Source: an uncultured Oscillospiraceae bacterium (GTDB lineage: Bacteria; Bacillota; Clostridia; Oscillospirales; Oscillospiraceae). Taken from it: 64,000 bases of DNA. The notes below the pieces were generated by a model. The model did no database searches. It saw nothing but the letters and a program-made list of their open reading frames with translations, and was not told where the DNA came from. Both the position numbers and the translations under genes were made by a program. Of the stretch, positions 1-9,785 are shown one piece after another (position 1 is the stretch's first letter; every line of letters starts with the position of its first letter). Location of the stretch: contig CAKTQE010000001.1 of assembly GCA_934593275.1 (NCBI GenBank), positions 62,001 through 126,000 of the forward strand. The letters run 5' to 3'.

Positions 1-1095
1 ATAAAAGCCGTCCCCATCCGTAAAGTATAGCAACGCCCTGGGCTTTGGCAGCTCCCGCCTGTCCCGCATGGCCTGGATTTCCCGGAATACCGGCGTAAAA
101 TCCGTACCGCCCCGGCCCTTGATTTTTATGGTTTTTCCGTAGTTTTCCCATTCCTGAGGGGAGCGCACCAGGGCTTTGTCTTGCAAGCAGCAGTCGCACT
201 GGAAAAACACCACCTGCATTTTATGGAAAAAGTTCTCCTGGGTGCTGAAAATCCCATAGGTCTCCCCCAGGAACCGCTCAACCAGGGCCTTGTCGCAGGA
301 GGCGGAAGTATCAATGGCGATGGCCAGGGTATCCAGGCGGCAAACCTCCTTGTATTCCAGGGGTTCCAGCAACGGCATATTGCCGTAGAGGGTCAGCCCC
401 AGATGATAGGGAATGTAGTCAAAGCTCTCCTCGTCACATTCCAGTTCCTCTCCGGGTACGGTGTAACGCCGCAGATACCGGCGAAAATCGTACAAGGGGC
501 CTTTCAAGTCCCCGGTGTCCAGTTCTCCGCTGCCGCCTGTTCTCCCCCGGTTCCCCTGGCCCAGGCCCTGACCGGAGGCGGTGAGTCCCTCCCAGCGGCG
601 GCAAAGTTCTTTGGAAAGGGTCGGACTCCACAGGCTGTGGTCGTCAAAGGCCACCGCTTTTTGAAGCTCTTCCCGGCCATAGGGAAGCCTGGGCAGTTGC
701 TTTAGAATATCCCAGGGGGTTCCCCGGACCTGGGTGAACAGCTCTTTCTGAAAAGAGCCGGAGGAAGAAAGCCGGGGCTGGTGCAGTTCTTCAATGAACT
801 TTTCTGTCCAGATGTCACAGGCCAGCCCCCAATCCTTTGGGTCCACCCGGTCCGGAATGCGGATGTGGAGATACAGGCAGTGAAGCAGCATGTGCAAATA
901 CCCCCGCCGCACCGCCGCCGGGTCCTGGGCGTAGAGCCTGATCAGGGAATCCGGGGCATATAGAACGGCCCCGTCGGTCCCCAGCCTGGCCCCAGGCTTT
1001 TGGGGCAGACATGCAAAGGCCCCGTTGAGTCCCGGATAAAGGCCGCAAAGCTCCGTGCGGCAAGCCGTCAGAATACGGCTGGGCAGGTCCTCCAT
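1..1095 (-). CDS. VWA-like / putative metallopeptidase-fold protein (COG3864-like), 3' end cut by the window
   Basis: An open frame of 365 codons runs off the left edge. The ATG at 1095 follows AGGAGG at 8 nt. The N-terminal part has a His cluster (H68, H72, H77, in the string HMLLHCLYLH) like the zinc-peptidase-like domain of the DUF2201/COG3864 family. The C-terminal part has a VWA metal-site motif, D262-T-S-A-S266. Known of the family: the two domains occur together, often with a MoxR-type AAA+ ATPase, and the role is not settled. The motif is HxxxH rather than HExxH, so the usual catalytic Glu is Met here. It lies 12 nt behind the 134-aa gene in one transcription unit. Family assignment is fairly sure; the function is unknown. 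Confidence 0.7.
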   Translation of the reverse strand, partial: MEDLPSRILTACRTELCGLYPGLNGAFACLPQKPGARLGTDGAVLYAPDSLIRLYAQDPAAVRRGYLHMLLHCLYLHIRIPDRVDPKDWGLACDIWTEKFIEELHQPRLSSSGSFQKELFTQVRGTPWDILKQLPRLPYGREELQKAVAFDDHSLWSPTLSKELCRRWEGLTASGQGLGQGNRGRTGGSGELDTGDLKGPLYDFRRYLRRYTVPGEELECDEESFDYIPYHLGLTLYGNMPLLEPLEYKEVCRLDTLAIAIDTSASCDKALVERFLGETYGIFSTQENFFHKMQVVFFQCDCCLQDKALVRSPQEWENYGKTIKIKGRGGTDFTPVFREIQAMRDRRELPKPRALLYFTDGDGFY

Positions 1096-1107
1096 TTTTT
1101 GCGCCTC

Positions 1108-1512
1108 CTACAGTGAAAAATCCCGGTCCCGAAACCCCATACGCTGCTTTTCTTTCAACAGCCACACCAGAATTTCCGGACGGTTCAGCTCCATGGCGGT
1201 TTGCAGAAATTCATCCACAAGGGATGCAGAAAACCGGACCCGATTGGAAAAGTCCTCCAATTCCGGCACCCGATTCTCTTCCATCAGGGCATTGACTGTA
1301 TTTTTAACCCGTTTTTGCAGATACCCCAGATATACGGCTTTTTGTGCTTCATCTCCACACCCCGGAGTGTAAAATCCCCGCAGGGCCGCCGCCAGCCGCA
1401 CCTCTTCCCGGGAGGCGGTCTTGAATTTTTGAAGCAGTTTCTCCCCCGTCAGCCCATTGGCCGACAGCACCTTTTGAAGCCTGACTGCCTCAGACTGTGT
1501 TTCCTGCCACAT
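1108..1512 (-). CDS. Small helical protein of unknown function, first gene of the VWA operon
   Basis: 134 aa, ATG start preceded by a GAGGGGGCGGGG purine stretch. I do not recognise the family. The protein is charged, looks mostly helical, and has no signal peptide or membrane segment. It has a promoter of its own upstream (1537-1565) and is followed closely by the VWA-like gene, so the two are probably co-transcribed. In COG3864 loci such small genes usually accompany an AAA+ ATPase gene, which could lie beyond the left edge; that is inference. Confidence 0.6.
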   Translation of the reverse strand: MWQETQSEAVRLQKVLSANGLTGEKLLQKFKTASREEVRLAAALRGFYTPGCGDEAQKAVYLGYLQKRVKNTVNALMEENRVPELEDFSNRVRFSASLVDEFLQTAMELNRPEILVWLLKEKQRMGFRDRDFSL

Positions 1513-1536
1513 GGCCCCGCCCCCTCTTTTTTACCT

Positions 1537-1565
1537 ATTATACCCATCTTTTCCCCTCCACGCAA
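1537..1565 (-). promoter_or_regulatory. Sigma-A type promoter for the 134-aa/VWA operon
   Basis: On the minus strand TTGCGT (1565-1560), a 17-bp spacer and a perfect TATAAT (1542-1537), 25 nt ahead of the ATG at 1512. Confidence 0.7.
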
Positions 1566-1684
1566 GATAAGAATGTTGCGTACCATCCGTAAGAAATCCG
1601 ATTTGTTCCTTTACCTTTTGGGGAAAATGTGATAAAATAGCAAGTCAATAGTCTAAAACCATTGTTCCCGGGGAGGTTCCTCAG

Positions 1685-4393
1685 ATGCGTTTGCCTGATT
1701 TGAGAAAAAAGAAATGGAATTTTACAGCGTTGTCCTTTGTATTCCCCTTTGTGGGGATGCTTCTGGTGATGCTGATCAGCGGATACAAGCCTTTCGGAAA
1801 ATACTCCATGCTGTATTCGGACATGTACCACCAGTATTATCCCTTTTTCGTAGCCTTTCGCCGCACCCTGCGGCAGGGGCAGAGCCTGTTGTACAATTGG
1901 AGCATCGGCATGGGGCTGGACTACCTGGGGCTGATTTCCTATTATTTGGGCAGCCCTTTGAATCTTCTGAGCGTTTTGGTGCCGGAAAAGTGGCTGCTGA
2001 GCTATTTTTCCCTGATGATGCCAATCAAGCTTGGTCTTGCGGGGCTGTTTTTCTTCCTGTTCCTGGAAAAGCTCTACGGGCGGAAAGATTTTTCCCTGGT
2101 GTGCTTTAGTGCCTGCTATGCTCTGTGCGCCTGGGCGTTGGGTTTTCAGTGGAACATCATGTGGCTGGATACCTTTGCCCTGCTTCCGCTGGTGGTGCTG
2201 GGAGAAATCAAGCTGCTACAGGAAAAACGGTTCTTTTTATACACGGTCAGCCTGTTTTTCGCCGTATTCATCAATTATTATGTGGGCTTTTTTGTGTGCA
2301 TTTTCGTGGCCCTGGTGTTTTTCTGCTATGAGATCTGCCGGTTTCCCGGCTGGAAGCGGGCGGGGCTGGACCTTGTGCGCATTGCTTTCTTTTCTACCCT
2401 GGCCATCGGCATGACCGCCGTTCTGGAGCTGCCCACCCTGGCGGCTCTGCAAACCACCCAGTCCAGCGTCAACGCTTTCCCCAAGGGCTTCCGGCTGAAC
2501 ATTGCCAAGGAAAACACCTGGAAAGGGCTGCTGGATGCCATGCGCCAGGTGGCGGGCAATATGGGCGGTGCTTTGGAGCCGAACTTTAAAGAGGGGCTGC
2601 CCAACCTCTACTGCGGTGTGTTTTCCATGGAACTGGGATTTTTGTTTTTGCTTGCCCGGGATGTAAAGCTTCGGGACAAGCTCTGCGCCCTGGGACTGCT
2701 GCTGTTTTTTATGTTCAGCTTTATCATTCGGCAGCTGGACTATATCTGGCACGGCTTCCATTTCCCCAATATGATTCCCTACCGCTTTAGTTTCCTCTTT
2801 AGTTTCGTCCTGCTGTATATGGCCTACCGGGCCTGGCTGCTGCGCAGCCGCTTCCCGGTGTGGCACATCTGGGCCGCCGCTCTTTTTACCGCCGCCCTGC
2901 TGTGCTGCTCCAATAAAGCTCTGGACACCCAGAGTGTGGAACTGTTCGGTATGACCATGGATTTTCATGTCTACCTGATTTATAATTTTGGTTTCCTGCT
3001 GGCCTTTACGGCGGTCCTGCTCTACGGAAAGCGGACCGTCAAGCTGCCCGAAAATCCGGAGGAAGCGGACCTGCACCGGGCAAGATTCCTGCGCAGCTGC
3101 TTCCGAGTCCATTCCCGCCGGGCGGTGCTGACCCTGATGGTGCTGGAAATGGGCTGCAATCTGCTTTCCTTTGGCCTGTATTTCCCAGGTACCGGGGTTT
3201 CCAACTACCCCAAGGGTACCCAGGCCGCGGCCTCCATGTTCCGGTATATGCAGGAGCGGAAGAAAGAGCCTTTTTACCGGGCAGAGGTCACCCATTCCCA
3301 GACCCTCAATGACGATGCCCTCAACGGCTACAACGGCATTTCTGCCTTTACAAGCTCTGCAAATGTGCGTGTCACGGAGTTTCTGAAAGCCCTGGGTTAT
3401 GGGGCCAAAAACACCTACAACCGGTATTGCTTTGAAGAAAGCTCCCCGGTGGCAAACCTTTTGCTGGACCTTAAATACATGCTGGACCGGGATGGCCGGG
3501 ACCGCGGCAGCTCCATGTTTGAAGAGGTCCACCACTATGAGGATGTTACACTTCTGAAAAACAACGCCTATCTTCCCCTGGGCTTCTTGGCAAATGAGGA
3601 ACTGGCCCAGGTGGATTTTACCGCCGCAGAACCTTTTGGTCTGCAAAACGATATTTTTTCTGCCATGACCGGACTGAGCCAGGATGTATGGCAGAAATTG
3701 GACAACACCCAGGTGGTGGCCCTGGGCAACGGCACGGAGATCACCCAGAGCGGCACCCGGGTCACCTATTCCCAGTGCCAGGAGGGGGCCTATGTCTCCT
3801 ACTTCTTTAGCCCCAGCGATTCGGGCTTCCTGTGCATTTACCTGGACCTGCCCAAACGGAACGATTTTGTAGTGGCCGTCAACGATGTGGAACTGTACCG
3901 GGAGACCATCAGCCTGCCCCAGATGCTGGCCGTGGCGGATGTGACCCCTCAGGACAGTGTGGAGGTCCGTGTCCTCTGTGGCAAGGATGAAAGCAGCACC
4001 ATAAACGTCACCGCCGCCCAACTGGACAACGACCTGTTCTTTGAGGGCTACGACATTTTAAACACCTCTACCCTGAATCTGACCTCTTTCCGCCAGACCC
4101 GGGTGGAGGGTACCATCCAGTGTGACCGGGATGGGCTATTGTACACCTCCGTTCCCCAAAACGGCAACTGGCACCTGTATATTGACGGCCAGGAAGCGGA
4201 GATCACCCTGGTAGGCGACTGCATGATTTCTGCCCACCTGACCGAGGGCAGCCACACCGTCACCCTGCGCTATCAAAACAAAGCGTTCTATGTAGGACTC
4301 CTGGTGACCCTGGTTTCCACCGCCCTCTTTGGAGTCTGCGCCTACCTTGCCTACAAACCGGAACTGGAACAGAAGAAAAAGAAAACAACCTGA
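1685..4393 (+). CDS. YfhO family membrane protein (GT-C-like, glycolipid/teichoic acid modification)
   Basis: 902 aa with about a dozen hydrophobic segments in the first two thirds and a large extracytoplasmic C-terminal part ending in one more membrane helix and a KKKK tail. This is the architecture of the YfhO family, whose Bacillus and Listeria members act in glycosylating lipoteichoic or wall-associated polymers. An early DMYHQY segment near residue 45 is typical of the group. The ATG follows GGGGAGG at 8 nt. Single-gene unit, closed by the terminator at 4399. Family assignment is good; the substrate is not deducible. Confidence 0.85.
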   Translation: MRLPDLRKKKWNFTALSFVFPFVGMLLVMLISGYKPFGKYSMLYSDMYHQYYPFFVAFRRTLRQGQSLLYNWSIGMGLDYLGLISYYLGSPLNLLSVLVPEKWLLSYFSLMMPIKLGLAGLFFFLFLEKLYGRKDFSLVCFSACYALCAWALGFQWNIMWLDTFALLPLVVLGEIKLLQEKRFFLYTVSLFFAVFINYYVGFFVCIFVALVFFCYEICRFPGWKRAGLDLVRIAFFSTLAIGMTAVLELPTLAALQTTQSSVNAFPKGFRLNIAKENTWKGLLDAMRQVAGNMGGALEPNFKEGLPNLYCGVFSMELGFLFLLARDVKLRDKLCALGLLLFFMFSFIIRQLDYIWHGFHFPNMIPYRFSFLFSFVLLYMAYRAWLLRSRFPVWHIWAAALFTAALLCCSNKALDTQSVELFGMTMDFHVYLIYNFGFLLAFTAVLLYGKRTVKLPENPEEADLHRARFLRSCFRVHSRRAVLTLMVLEMGCNLLSFGLYFPGTGVSNYPKGTQAAASMFRYMQERKKEPFYRAEVTHSQTLNDDALNGYNGISAFTSSANVRVTEFLKALGYGAKNTYNRYCFEESSPVANLLLDLKYMLDRDGRDRGSSMFEEVHHYEDVTLLKNNAYLPLGFLANEELAQVDFTAAEPFGLQNDIFSAMTGLSQDVWQKLDNTQVVALGNGTEITQSGTRVTYSQCQEGAYVSYFFSPSDSGFLCIYLDLPKRNDFVVAVNDVELYRETISLPQMLAVADVTPQDSVEVRVLCGKDESSTINVTAAQLDNDLFFEGYDILNTSTLNLTSFRQTRVEGTIQCDRDGLLYTSVPQNGNWHLYIDGQEAEITLVGDCMISAHLTEGSHTVTLRYQNKAFYVGLLVTLVSTALFGVCAYLAYKPELEQKKKKTT

Positions 4394-4398
4394 CCCTC

Positions 4399-4428
4399 CC
4401 CCACGCAGCAACCCTGCGTGGGGTTTCT
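4399..4428 (+). terminator. Intrinsic terminator after the YfhO gene
   Basis: 10-bp perfect stem CCCCACGCAG/CTGCGTGGGG with a 5-nt loop, followed by TTTCTT, 6 nt after the stop codon. Confidence 0.85.
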
Positions 4429-4435
4429 TATGAAC

Positions 4436-4788
4436 CGCTCCAATACGGTACGGGATATATAAAAAATCATACCATTCAACCCCACAGGTTGAATACCCCA
4501 CGTGGCGGGCGGCAGATTGCCGCCCCTACGATACATTTGTTACAAATCCCGTATATTTTATGTATCTAATGTCGGTTTATCGTTTCGAAAAATGCGAAAA
4601 CGTGGTACGTTGACGTAGGGGCGGCAATCTGCCGCCCGCCACGTGGCAATAATAACCTGTGCCGATGAATGGAACTGCCTAATATACGGAACAATGTAGC
4701 GGCGTTGACCCAACGCCATCCAGCCCCGCCGAGGGGCTGGCACCGTGGTGAATATAACCCGTGCGGTTGAACGGTACTATCCCCGGAT
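4436..4788. repeat. Intergenic repeat block 1: GC-palindrome modules
   Basis: Non-coding. It holds two GC-rich palindromic modules (GGCGGGCGGCAGATTGCCGCCCC near 4505-4527 and its inverted relative near 4619-4643), AACCTGTG..GAATGG arms, and the module at about 4697-4755 that carries paired CGTTGACCCAACG and CCAGCCCC/GGGGCTGG hairpins. The same modules recur near 9311, 9391, 9547, 21797, 21920, 37995, 38190, 38360 and 55355. No gene is seen in 4429-5075. Confidence 0.8.
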
Positions 4789-4790
4789 AT

Positions 4791-4911
4791 GTCATTCCGA
4801 GCGAACGCAGTGAGTCGAGGAATCCACTCAAGTGGCAGATTTTATCTTGTGTTGGTTCATTATCCAACGTAGAAGATTCCTCCACTCCGCTAACGCTACG
4901 GTCGGAATGAC
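4791..4911 (+). repeat. 121-bp inverted-end repeat, copy 1
   Basis: Starts GTCATTCCGA and ends TCGGAATGAC. About 35 bp at each end are inverted repeats of each other (GAGTCGAGGAATC against GATTCCTCCACTC). One of seven near-identical copies in the window. It looks like a small non-autonomous element or BOX/REP-type repeat. Confidence 0.9.
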
Positions 4912-5008
4912 ATAACGGGCGCGATTTCGTTTATCTGCACAGGTTGTATTTGTGACGTTTCCGGAACGGCCAAAAGAAATTTTAAATTCTTCACAAAAAA
5001 GAAACCTC

Positions 5009-5038
5009 TTTACAGATGCACCTGTGATACGATACAAT
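5009..5038 (+). promoter_or_regulatory. Promoter for the ABC exporter operon
   Basis: TTTACA (5009-5014), 18-bp spacer, TACAAT (5033-5038), 37 nt ahead of the ATG at 5076. Confidence 0.55.
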
Positions 5039-5075
5039 AAAAGAAATGAATGGCAGACACTGGAGGCGTTTATGT

Positions 5076-5777
5076 ATGGCGTATATTGAATTCCAAAACG
5101 TGCAAAAAATCTACGGCACCGGGGCGGCGGAGGTTCGCGCTCTGGATGGTGTATCCTTTGAAGTGGAAAAAGGGGAATTTGTGGTGCTGCTGGGTTCCTC
5201 CGGCGCGGGCAAAACCACCCTGCTGAATATGCTCGGCGGTATGGACACCATTACCTCCGGCACCATCTTATTTGATGGGCGGGATATTTCTCACCTGAAT
5301 TCCTTTGAAATGGCCCGGTACCGCCGCCATGACGTGGGGTTTGTCTTTCAGTTCTACAACCTGATCCCCAACCTGACGGCCCTGGAAAACGTGGAGATCG
5401 CCGCCCAGCTTTGCGCCGACCCCATTCCCGCACGGCAAGCCCTGGACATGGTGGGTCTTTCGGAACGGGCCAGAAATTTCCCGGCCCAGCTCTCCGGCGG
5501 GGAGCAGCAGCGGGTATCCATTGCCCGGGCCTTGGCCAAGAACCCCCGACTGCTGCTTTGTGACGAGCCAACCGGTGCCTTGGACTATGTGACCGGCAAA
5601 GCCGTATTAAAGCTTCTCTACGATTTGAGCAAGGCCCGTGGCACCACCGTGATCATCATTACCCACAACCAGGCCATTGCGCCTATGGCGGACCGGATAA
5701 TCCGCATCAAAAGCGGACGCATCCGCTCCAACGAGCGGAATGAGAACATCGTTCCCATTGAAAATATTGAGTGGTGA
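5076..5777 (+). CDS. ABC transporter ATP-binding protein, LolD/MacB type
   Basis: 233 aa ATPase that powers the FtsX-type permease encoded next. Walker [10 protein letters not shown] is near residue 40, the signature LSGGEQQR near 140 and the Walker [13 protein letters not shown] near 160. The ATG at 5076 was chosen because GGAGG lies 9 nt upstream; a longer frame back to 5046 lacks a ribosome binding site. The stop overlaps the ribosome binding region of the next gene, so the pair is translated together. Members of this type export lipids, peptides or drugs, or release lipoproteins; the cargo here is unknown. Confidence 0.92.
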   Translation: MAYIEFQNVQKIYGTGAAEVRALDGVSFEVEKGEFVVLLGSSGAGKTTLLNMLGGMDTITSGTILFDGRDISHLNSFEMARYRRHDVGFVFQFYNLIPNLTALENVEIAAQLCADPIPARQALDMVGLSERARNFPAQLSGGEQQRVSIARALAKNPRLLLCDEPTGALDYVTGKAVLKLLYDLSKARGTTVIIITHNQAIAPMADRIIRIKSGRIRSNERNENIVPIENIEW

Positions 5778-5782
5778 GTTCT

Positions 5783-8242
5783 ATGAGATCCATTGTAAAA
5801 ATGACCCTGCGGACCATTCGGTCCTTTCTGGGGCGGTTTCTGGCCCTCATGCTCATTGTGACCCTCAGTGTCAGCTTTTTTGCCGGACTGAAAGTCACCA
5901 AGGATGCCATGTACGCCACCTGTCAGGACTATCTGACCAGTCAGAACTTCTATGATTTTCGTCTGATTTCCACCCTGGGCTTTTCCGACGACGATGTGGA
6001 GACCATCTCCAAAGAGCCTTGGATTTCCGCCACCGAGGGACAGAAAAGCGTGGATGCCCTGATCCCCTATGAAGATTCCACCGCCGCCTTTAAGTTTCTC
6101 TCCCTGCCGGAAAAAATCAACATTCCCTCCCTCCGGGCCGGGCGGATGCCCCTGAACCGTCAGGAATGTCTGGCCGATGCCAAGGTCTTTACGGAAAAGG
6201 ACATTGGCACCGTTATCAAATTGTCCCCGGAAAACAGCCAGAATACCCTGGATTTTTTAGAGGAAACCAGCTTCCTCATCACCGGCCTGGGGGACTCCCC
6301 CTTGTACATCGGGGCAGACCGTGGCACCACCACCATGGGAGACGGGGCAGTAAAAGGCTTTTTCTACTTAAGCCCTGAGGCTTTTTCCACGGAACAGGAT
6401 GTATATACAGAGGTAGACGTGACCCTGCGGCCCCAGGCGGAGATTTATTCCCAGGCCTATGAGAATCTCATCAACGAATACAAACCCCAGATCACCCAGG
6501 TTTTGTCCAATGTGGCCCAGGACCGGTTCGACTCCATTCTGGATGCCCTGGGCCTTGAAAAAGAACAGGCCCAGTACATCGATTTGGAGGAGCCGGAAAC
6601 CTATGTGCTGACCCGCCGGGAAAATGTGGGTTTTGTCAGCTTTGAAAACGACACCGCCATTGTCTCCGGCATTGCCAACCTCCTGCCGGTGTTCTTTATT
6701 ATGATCGCCCTTCTGGTCTGCATCACCACCATGACCCGTATGGTCAGCGAGGAGCGGACCCAAATCGGCGTACTCAAGGCCCTGGGCTTCCATGGCTGGG
6801 ATATTGCGGCCAAATATCTGCTCTATGCCGGAAGTGCCACGGTAATTGGCTGGACACTGGGCTATTTTCTGGGTACCTGGGGGCTGCCCCAGGTCTTCTG
6901 GATGGCCTACAGCGTGCTGTACAAGTTTGCACCCCTCAAATACCAGCTCAGCCCCACTCTTGCAAGAATCACTTTGCTCGTCTCCCTCTTTGGCATTCTG
7001 GGTGCCACCCTGGCCTCCTGCTGGAAAGCCCTCAGCAGCACCCCCGCCGACCTGATCCGCCCCCAACGGGGTAAAAGCGGGCGGCGCATTCTGCTGGAAT
7101 ATGTGCCGTTCCTGTGGAAACCTCTCAGCTTCCTGCAAAAAATCACCCTGCGGAACATGCTGCACTACAAGCTGCGGATGATGATGATGCTGGTGGGCAT
7201 TGGCTGCTGCACCGCCATGATGGTCACGGCTTTCGGCGTGCGGGACTCCATGATCCACATTGGTGATCTGCAATATAAGGGCATCCAGCACTACGACATG
7301 GACTTGAGCTTCTCCGAAAGCAAGGCCACCGCCATAGAAAACGCCGCTTCCCGCATCGATGGCATCACCGAGACACTGCCCTGCGTGAAAGACCGGGTGG
7401 ATGTTTACGGCAACAGCGACAATCTGCGCTCCGTGACCCTGCTGGGCATTTCTGATTGGGATGCTTTGGAAGACTACTGGAGCCTAACCTGGGAGGATGC
7501 CCCTCTGTCTCCCCCCGCACCTGGGGAGGCTCTGGTCAGCCGCCGATTGGCGGAAAAGCTGGAACTTTCCATCGGCAGCACTGTGGATGCCGAAGACAGC
7601 GACCTGAACCGGGTGTCTTTTACCGTTGCGGGCATTTTTGAAAACTATGCCGCAAACTTCCTCTTTGTAAATGACACCGACTGCGCCCAGGGCTTTGGCA
7701 GCAACGGCCCCAATGCCATGCTGCTGAAAACCGATGGGGATGAAAACGCCATTGCCAAGGCCCTGACGGACCTGGACGGCGTTACTGCCCTGAATCGGCT
7801 TTCCACCGCCCTGGATGGCGTCAACGATGCCATGAGCTGCTTAAACTACATCATCTGGCTGGTGGTGGGCTTTGCCGGTGCTTTGGCCTTTATCGTCATC
7901 TACAATCTGACCAACATCAATCTGGCAGAGCGGAGCCGGGAAATCGCCACCGTAGAGGTTCTGGGCTTCTACCCCAGGGAAACGGAAGTCTATGTGCTGC
8001 GGGAAAACCTGGTGCTTTCGTTCCTGGCGGCCCTTTTGGGTCTGCCCATTGGCCGCGTCATTCACTCCCTGGTCATGGGCATGGTCACGGTGGATAACTC
8101 CTGTTTTGATGTCCATGTGGAAAAACTCAGCTATCTGGCGGCTTTCCTGTGTACCCTGCTTTTTGCCGCCATCGTCAACCGGGCCATGCGCCGGCACATC
8201 CGCAAAATTCCCATGGCCGAGTCCCTGAAAGCTGTGGAATAA
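5783..8242 (+). CDS. ABC transporter permease, FtsX-like family
   Basis: 819 aa with an N-terminal membrane helix, a large extracytoplasmic domain (about 45-280), three helices near 295-430, a second extracytoplasmic domain, and a further helix set at the C-terminus. This duplicated FtsX/MacB_PCD layout is typical of gram-positive exporters paired with LolD-type ATPases. The ATG at 5783 was preferred over the GTG at 5771 because it sits behind GGTGAG and directly precedes a charged, then hydrophobic start. It forms a two-gene operon with 5076-5777. Substrate unknown. Confidence 0.9.
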   Translation: MRSIVKMTLRTIRSFLGRFLALMLIVTLSVSFFAGLKVTKDAMYATCQDYLTSQNFYDFRLISTLGFSDDDVETISKEPWISATEGQKSVDALIPYEDSTAAFKFLSLPEKINIPSLRAGRMPLNRQECLADAKVFTEKDIGTVIKLSPENSQNTLDFLEETSFLITGLGDSPLYIGADRGTTTMGDGAVKGFFYLSPEAFSTEQDVYTEVDVTLRPQAEIYSQAYENLINEYKPQITQVLSNVAQDRFDSILDALGLEKEQAQYIDLEEPETYVLTRRENVGFVSFENDTAIVSGIANLLPVFFIMIALLVCITTMTRMVSEERTQIGVLKALGFHGWDIAAKYLLYAGSATVIGWTLGYFLGTWGLPQVFWMAYSVLYKFAPLKYQLSPTLARITLLVSLFGILGATLASCWKALSSTPADLIRPQRGKSGRRILLEYVPFLWKPLSFLQKITLRNMLHYKLRMMMMLVGIGCCTAMMVTAFGVRDSMIHIGDLQYKGIQHYDMDLSFSESKATAIENAASRIDGITETLPCVKDRVDVYGNSDNLRSVTLLGISDWDALEDYWSLTWEDAPLSPPAPGEALVSRRLAEKLELSIGSTVDAEDSDLNRVSFTVAGIFENYAANFLFVNDTDCAQGFGSNGPNAMLLKTDGDENAIAKALTDLDGVTALNRLSTALDGVNDAMSCLNYIIWLVVGFAGALAFIVIYNLTNINLAERSREIATVEVLGFYPRETEVYVLRENLVLSFLAALLGLPIGRVIHSLVMGMVTVDNSCFDVHVEKLSYLAAFLCTLLFAAIVNRAMRRHIRKIPMAESLKAVE

Positions 8243-8262
8243 ATGTGGAATTTCCGCATTGC

Positions 8263-8291
8263 TTGCATTTCAGGTATCTTTCCGTTATAAT
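8263..8291 (+). promoter_or_regulatory. Promoter for the YhaM-like gene
   Basis: TTGCAT (8263-8268), 17-bp spacer, perfect TATAAT (8286-8291), 34 nt before the ATG. Confidence 0.8.
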
Positions 8292-8325
8292 ACACCAAGT
8301 AACCAAGTAAAGGAGTGGATGGTCT

Positions 8326-9276
8326 ATGGAATACAACAAACAGATTTCTTCCATGGTTCCCGGGGACCGGGTGGAAGGATTTTATATTTTAAAAGACGGA
8401 CAAATCAAAACCTCCAACAGCGGCAAACCCTTTTTGGCTGCCACCATCTCAGACCGCACCGGCACCCTGGACGTGAAAGCCTGGGATTATTCCGGTCCTG
8501 TGGGTATGCCGGAGGATGCGGGAAAGGTGGTCAAAATCCGAGGGGACATTACGGAATACCGTGGCACCACCCAGCTGACGGTTTCCAACATCCGCATGGC
8601 CCTGCCTGAGGACAGCTATGACCCTGCCCTGCTGGTACCCGTGGCCCCCATCGACCAGGAGGATACCCTGCGGCAGGTCCAGCAGCTGGTGGACAGTCTG
8701 GAGGACCAGGATTACCGCCAGGTGGCCCAGGCCATGCTGACCCGGCACCTGGATGCTTTCAAGCGCATTCCTGCCGCCAAAAGCGTACACCATAGCTTCC
8801 TGTCCGGGCTGATGATGCACACCGCCAATATGATGCGGCTGGCGGATTTTATTTCCGGACTCTACCCCCAGATCATTGACCGGAGTCTGCTGCTCACCGG
8901 CACCCTGCTGCATGACTTTGCCAAAGAGCGGGAATTCACTTTCTCCCAACTGGGCATCGTCACGGACTACTCTCGGAAAGGCCAGCTCCTTGGCCACCTG
9001 GTCATGGGGGCCCAGGAAATCGGCACCCTCTGCGCAGAGTTGGGTACCCCGGAAGAAAAGAGTCTGATGCTCCAGCACATGATCCTCTCCCACCACGGCG
9101 AGCCGGAATTCGGTGCCGCGGTAAAGCCCATGTTCGCTGAGGCAGAGCTTCTAAGCCAAATCGACATGCTGGACAGCCGCATGGAAATCTACGCCGAAAC
9201 CCTCCCCAACATCCCGGCGGGTACATTCAGCAGCCGGATTTTCGCTCTGGATAAGCGGATTTATCACCACGAATAA
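8326..9276 (+). CDS. YhaM-like 3'-5' exoribonuclease (OB fold + HD domain)
   Basis: 316 aa. The N-terminal half (about 10-95) is an OB-fold nucleic-acid-binding domain. The C-terminal half (about 150-300) is an HD phosphohydrolase domain with an early His pair (VHHSF), the LLHDFAK metal motif and a later LSHHGEPE motif. Bacillus YhaM degrades RNA and single-stranded DNA from the 3' end. Length and domain order match that family. Monocistronic, with its own promoter and repeat block 2 downstream. Confidence 0.9.
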   Translation: MEYNKQISSMVPGDRVEGFYILKDGQIKTSNSGKPFLAATISDRTGTLDVKAWDYSGPVGMPEDAGKVVKIRGDITEYRGTTQLTVSNIRMALPEDSYDPALLVPVAPIDQEDTLRQVQQLVDSLEDQDYRQVAQAMLTRHLDAFKRIPAAKSVHHSFLSGLMMHTANMMRLADFISGLYPQIIDRSLLLTGTLLHDFAKEREFTFSQLGIVTDYSRKGQLLGHLVMGAQEIGTLCAELGTPEEKSLMLQHMILSHHGEPEFGAAVKPMFAEAELLSQIDMLDSRMEIYAETLPNIPAGTFSSRIFALDKRIYHHE

Positions 9277-9296
9277 GTCCTATAGACGGCATTTCG

Positions 9297-9766
9297 TTAA
9301 ATATTGCAGCAGCGGGCGGCAATCTGCCGCCCGCCACGTGGCAAATACAACCTGTGCGGGTGAATGGTAAAACCCGATATACGGTATAAATGTAGCGGCG
9401 TTGACCCAACGCCATCCAGCCCCGGCGAGGGGCTGGCACCGTGGTAAATATAACCCGTTTTGTTGAATGGTATTACCCCATACAATAATGAACGTTTTTC
9501 CGTTTGTCTTTACAGATAGAAACGTACCACGGTTCCGGCCCTGTGGGCCGGGTGGCGGCAGATTGCCGCCGCTACAGTGGGGTATACCACGTTTCGGGGG
9601 GTACCATTCAACCACACAGGTTATACATCCAACGTGGCGGGCGGCAATCTGCCGCCCGCCACGTATCGAATACAACCTGTGGGGTTGAATGGAACCACTG
9701 GCGTCCCCCGAAATTGTCAATTGTCCATTGTCAATTGTCAATTCAAAAAACTGTCAACTGTCAACT
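9297..9766. repeat. Intergenic repeat block 2
   Basis: Non-coding stretch between the YhaM-like gene and the dehydrogenase. In order: a GC palindrome (about 9311-9338), the CGTTGACCCAACG / CCAGCCCC..GGGGCTGG module (about 9391-9444), a second palindrome (about 9547-9573), a third with long GGCGGGCGGCA arms (about 9632-9662), and a heptamer tract AATTGTC/CATTGTC then ACTGTCA (9712-9766). Short frames that cross it are made of repeat sequence and are not genes. Confidence 0.8.
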
Positions 9767-9785
9767 AATCCACGCTTCCACATAC

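Noticed and set aside
1600..1640. Promoter for the YfhO gene
   Set aside because: A TAAAAT box near 1634 exists, but the -35 at 17 bp (TTTACC) is too poor to assign.
4436..4911. Repeat blocks as CRISPR arrays
   Set aside because: No regular alternation of identical 25-40 bp repeats with unique spacers; modules differ in length and orientation and no cas gene is present.
9712..9766. TTGACA words in the heptamer tracts as promoters
   Set aside because: They arise from the 7-bp repeat itself and have no TATAAT-like box at 16-18 bp.
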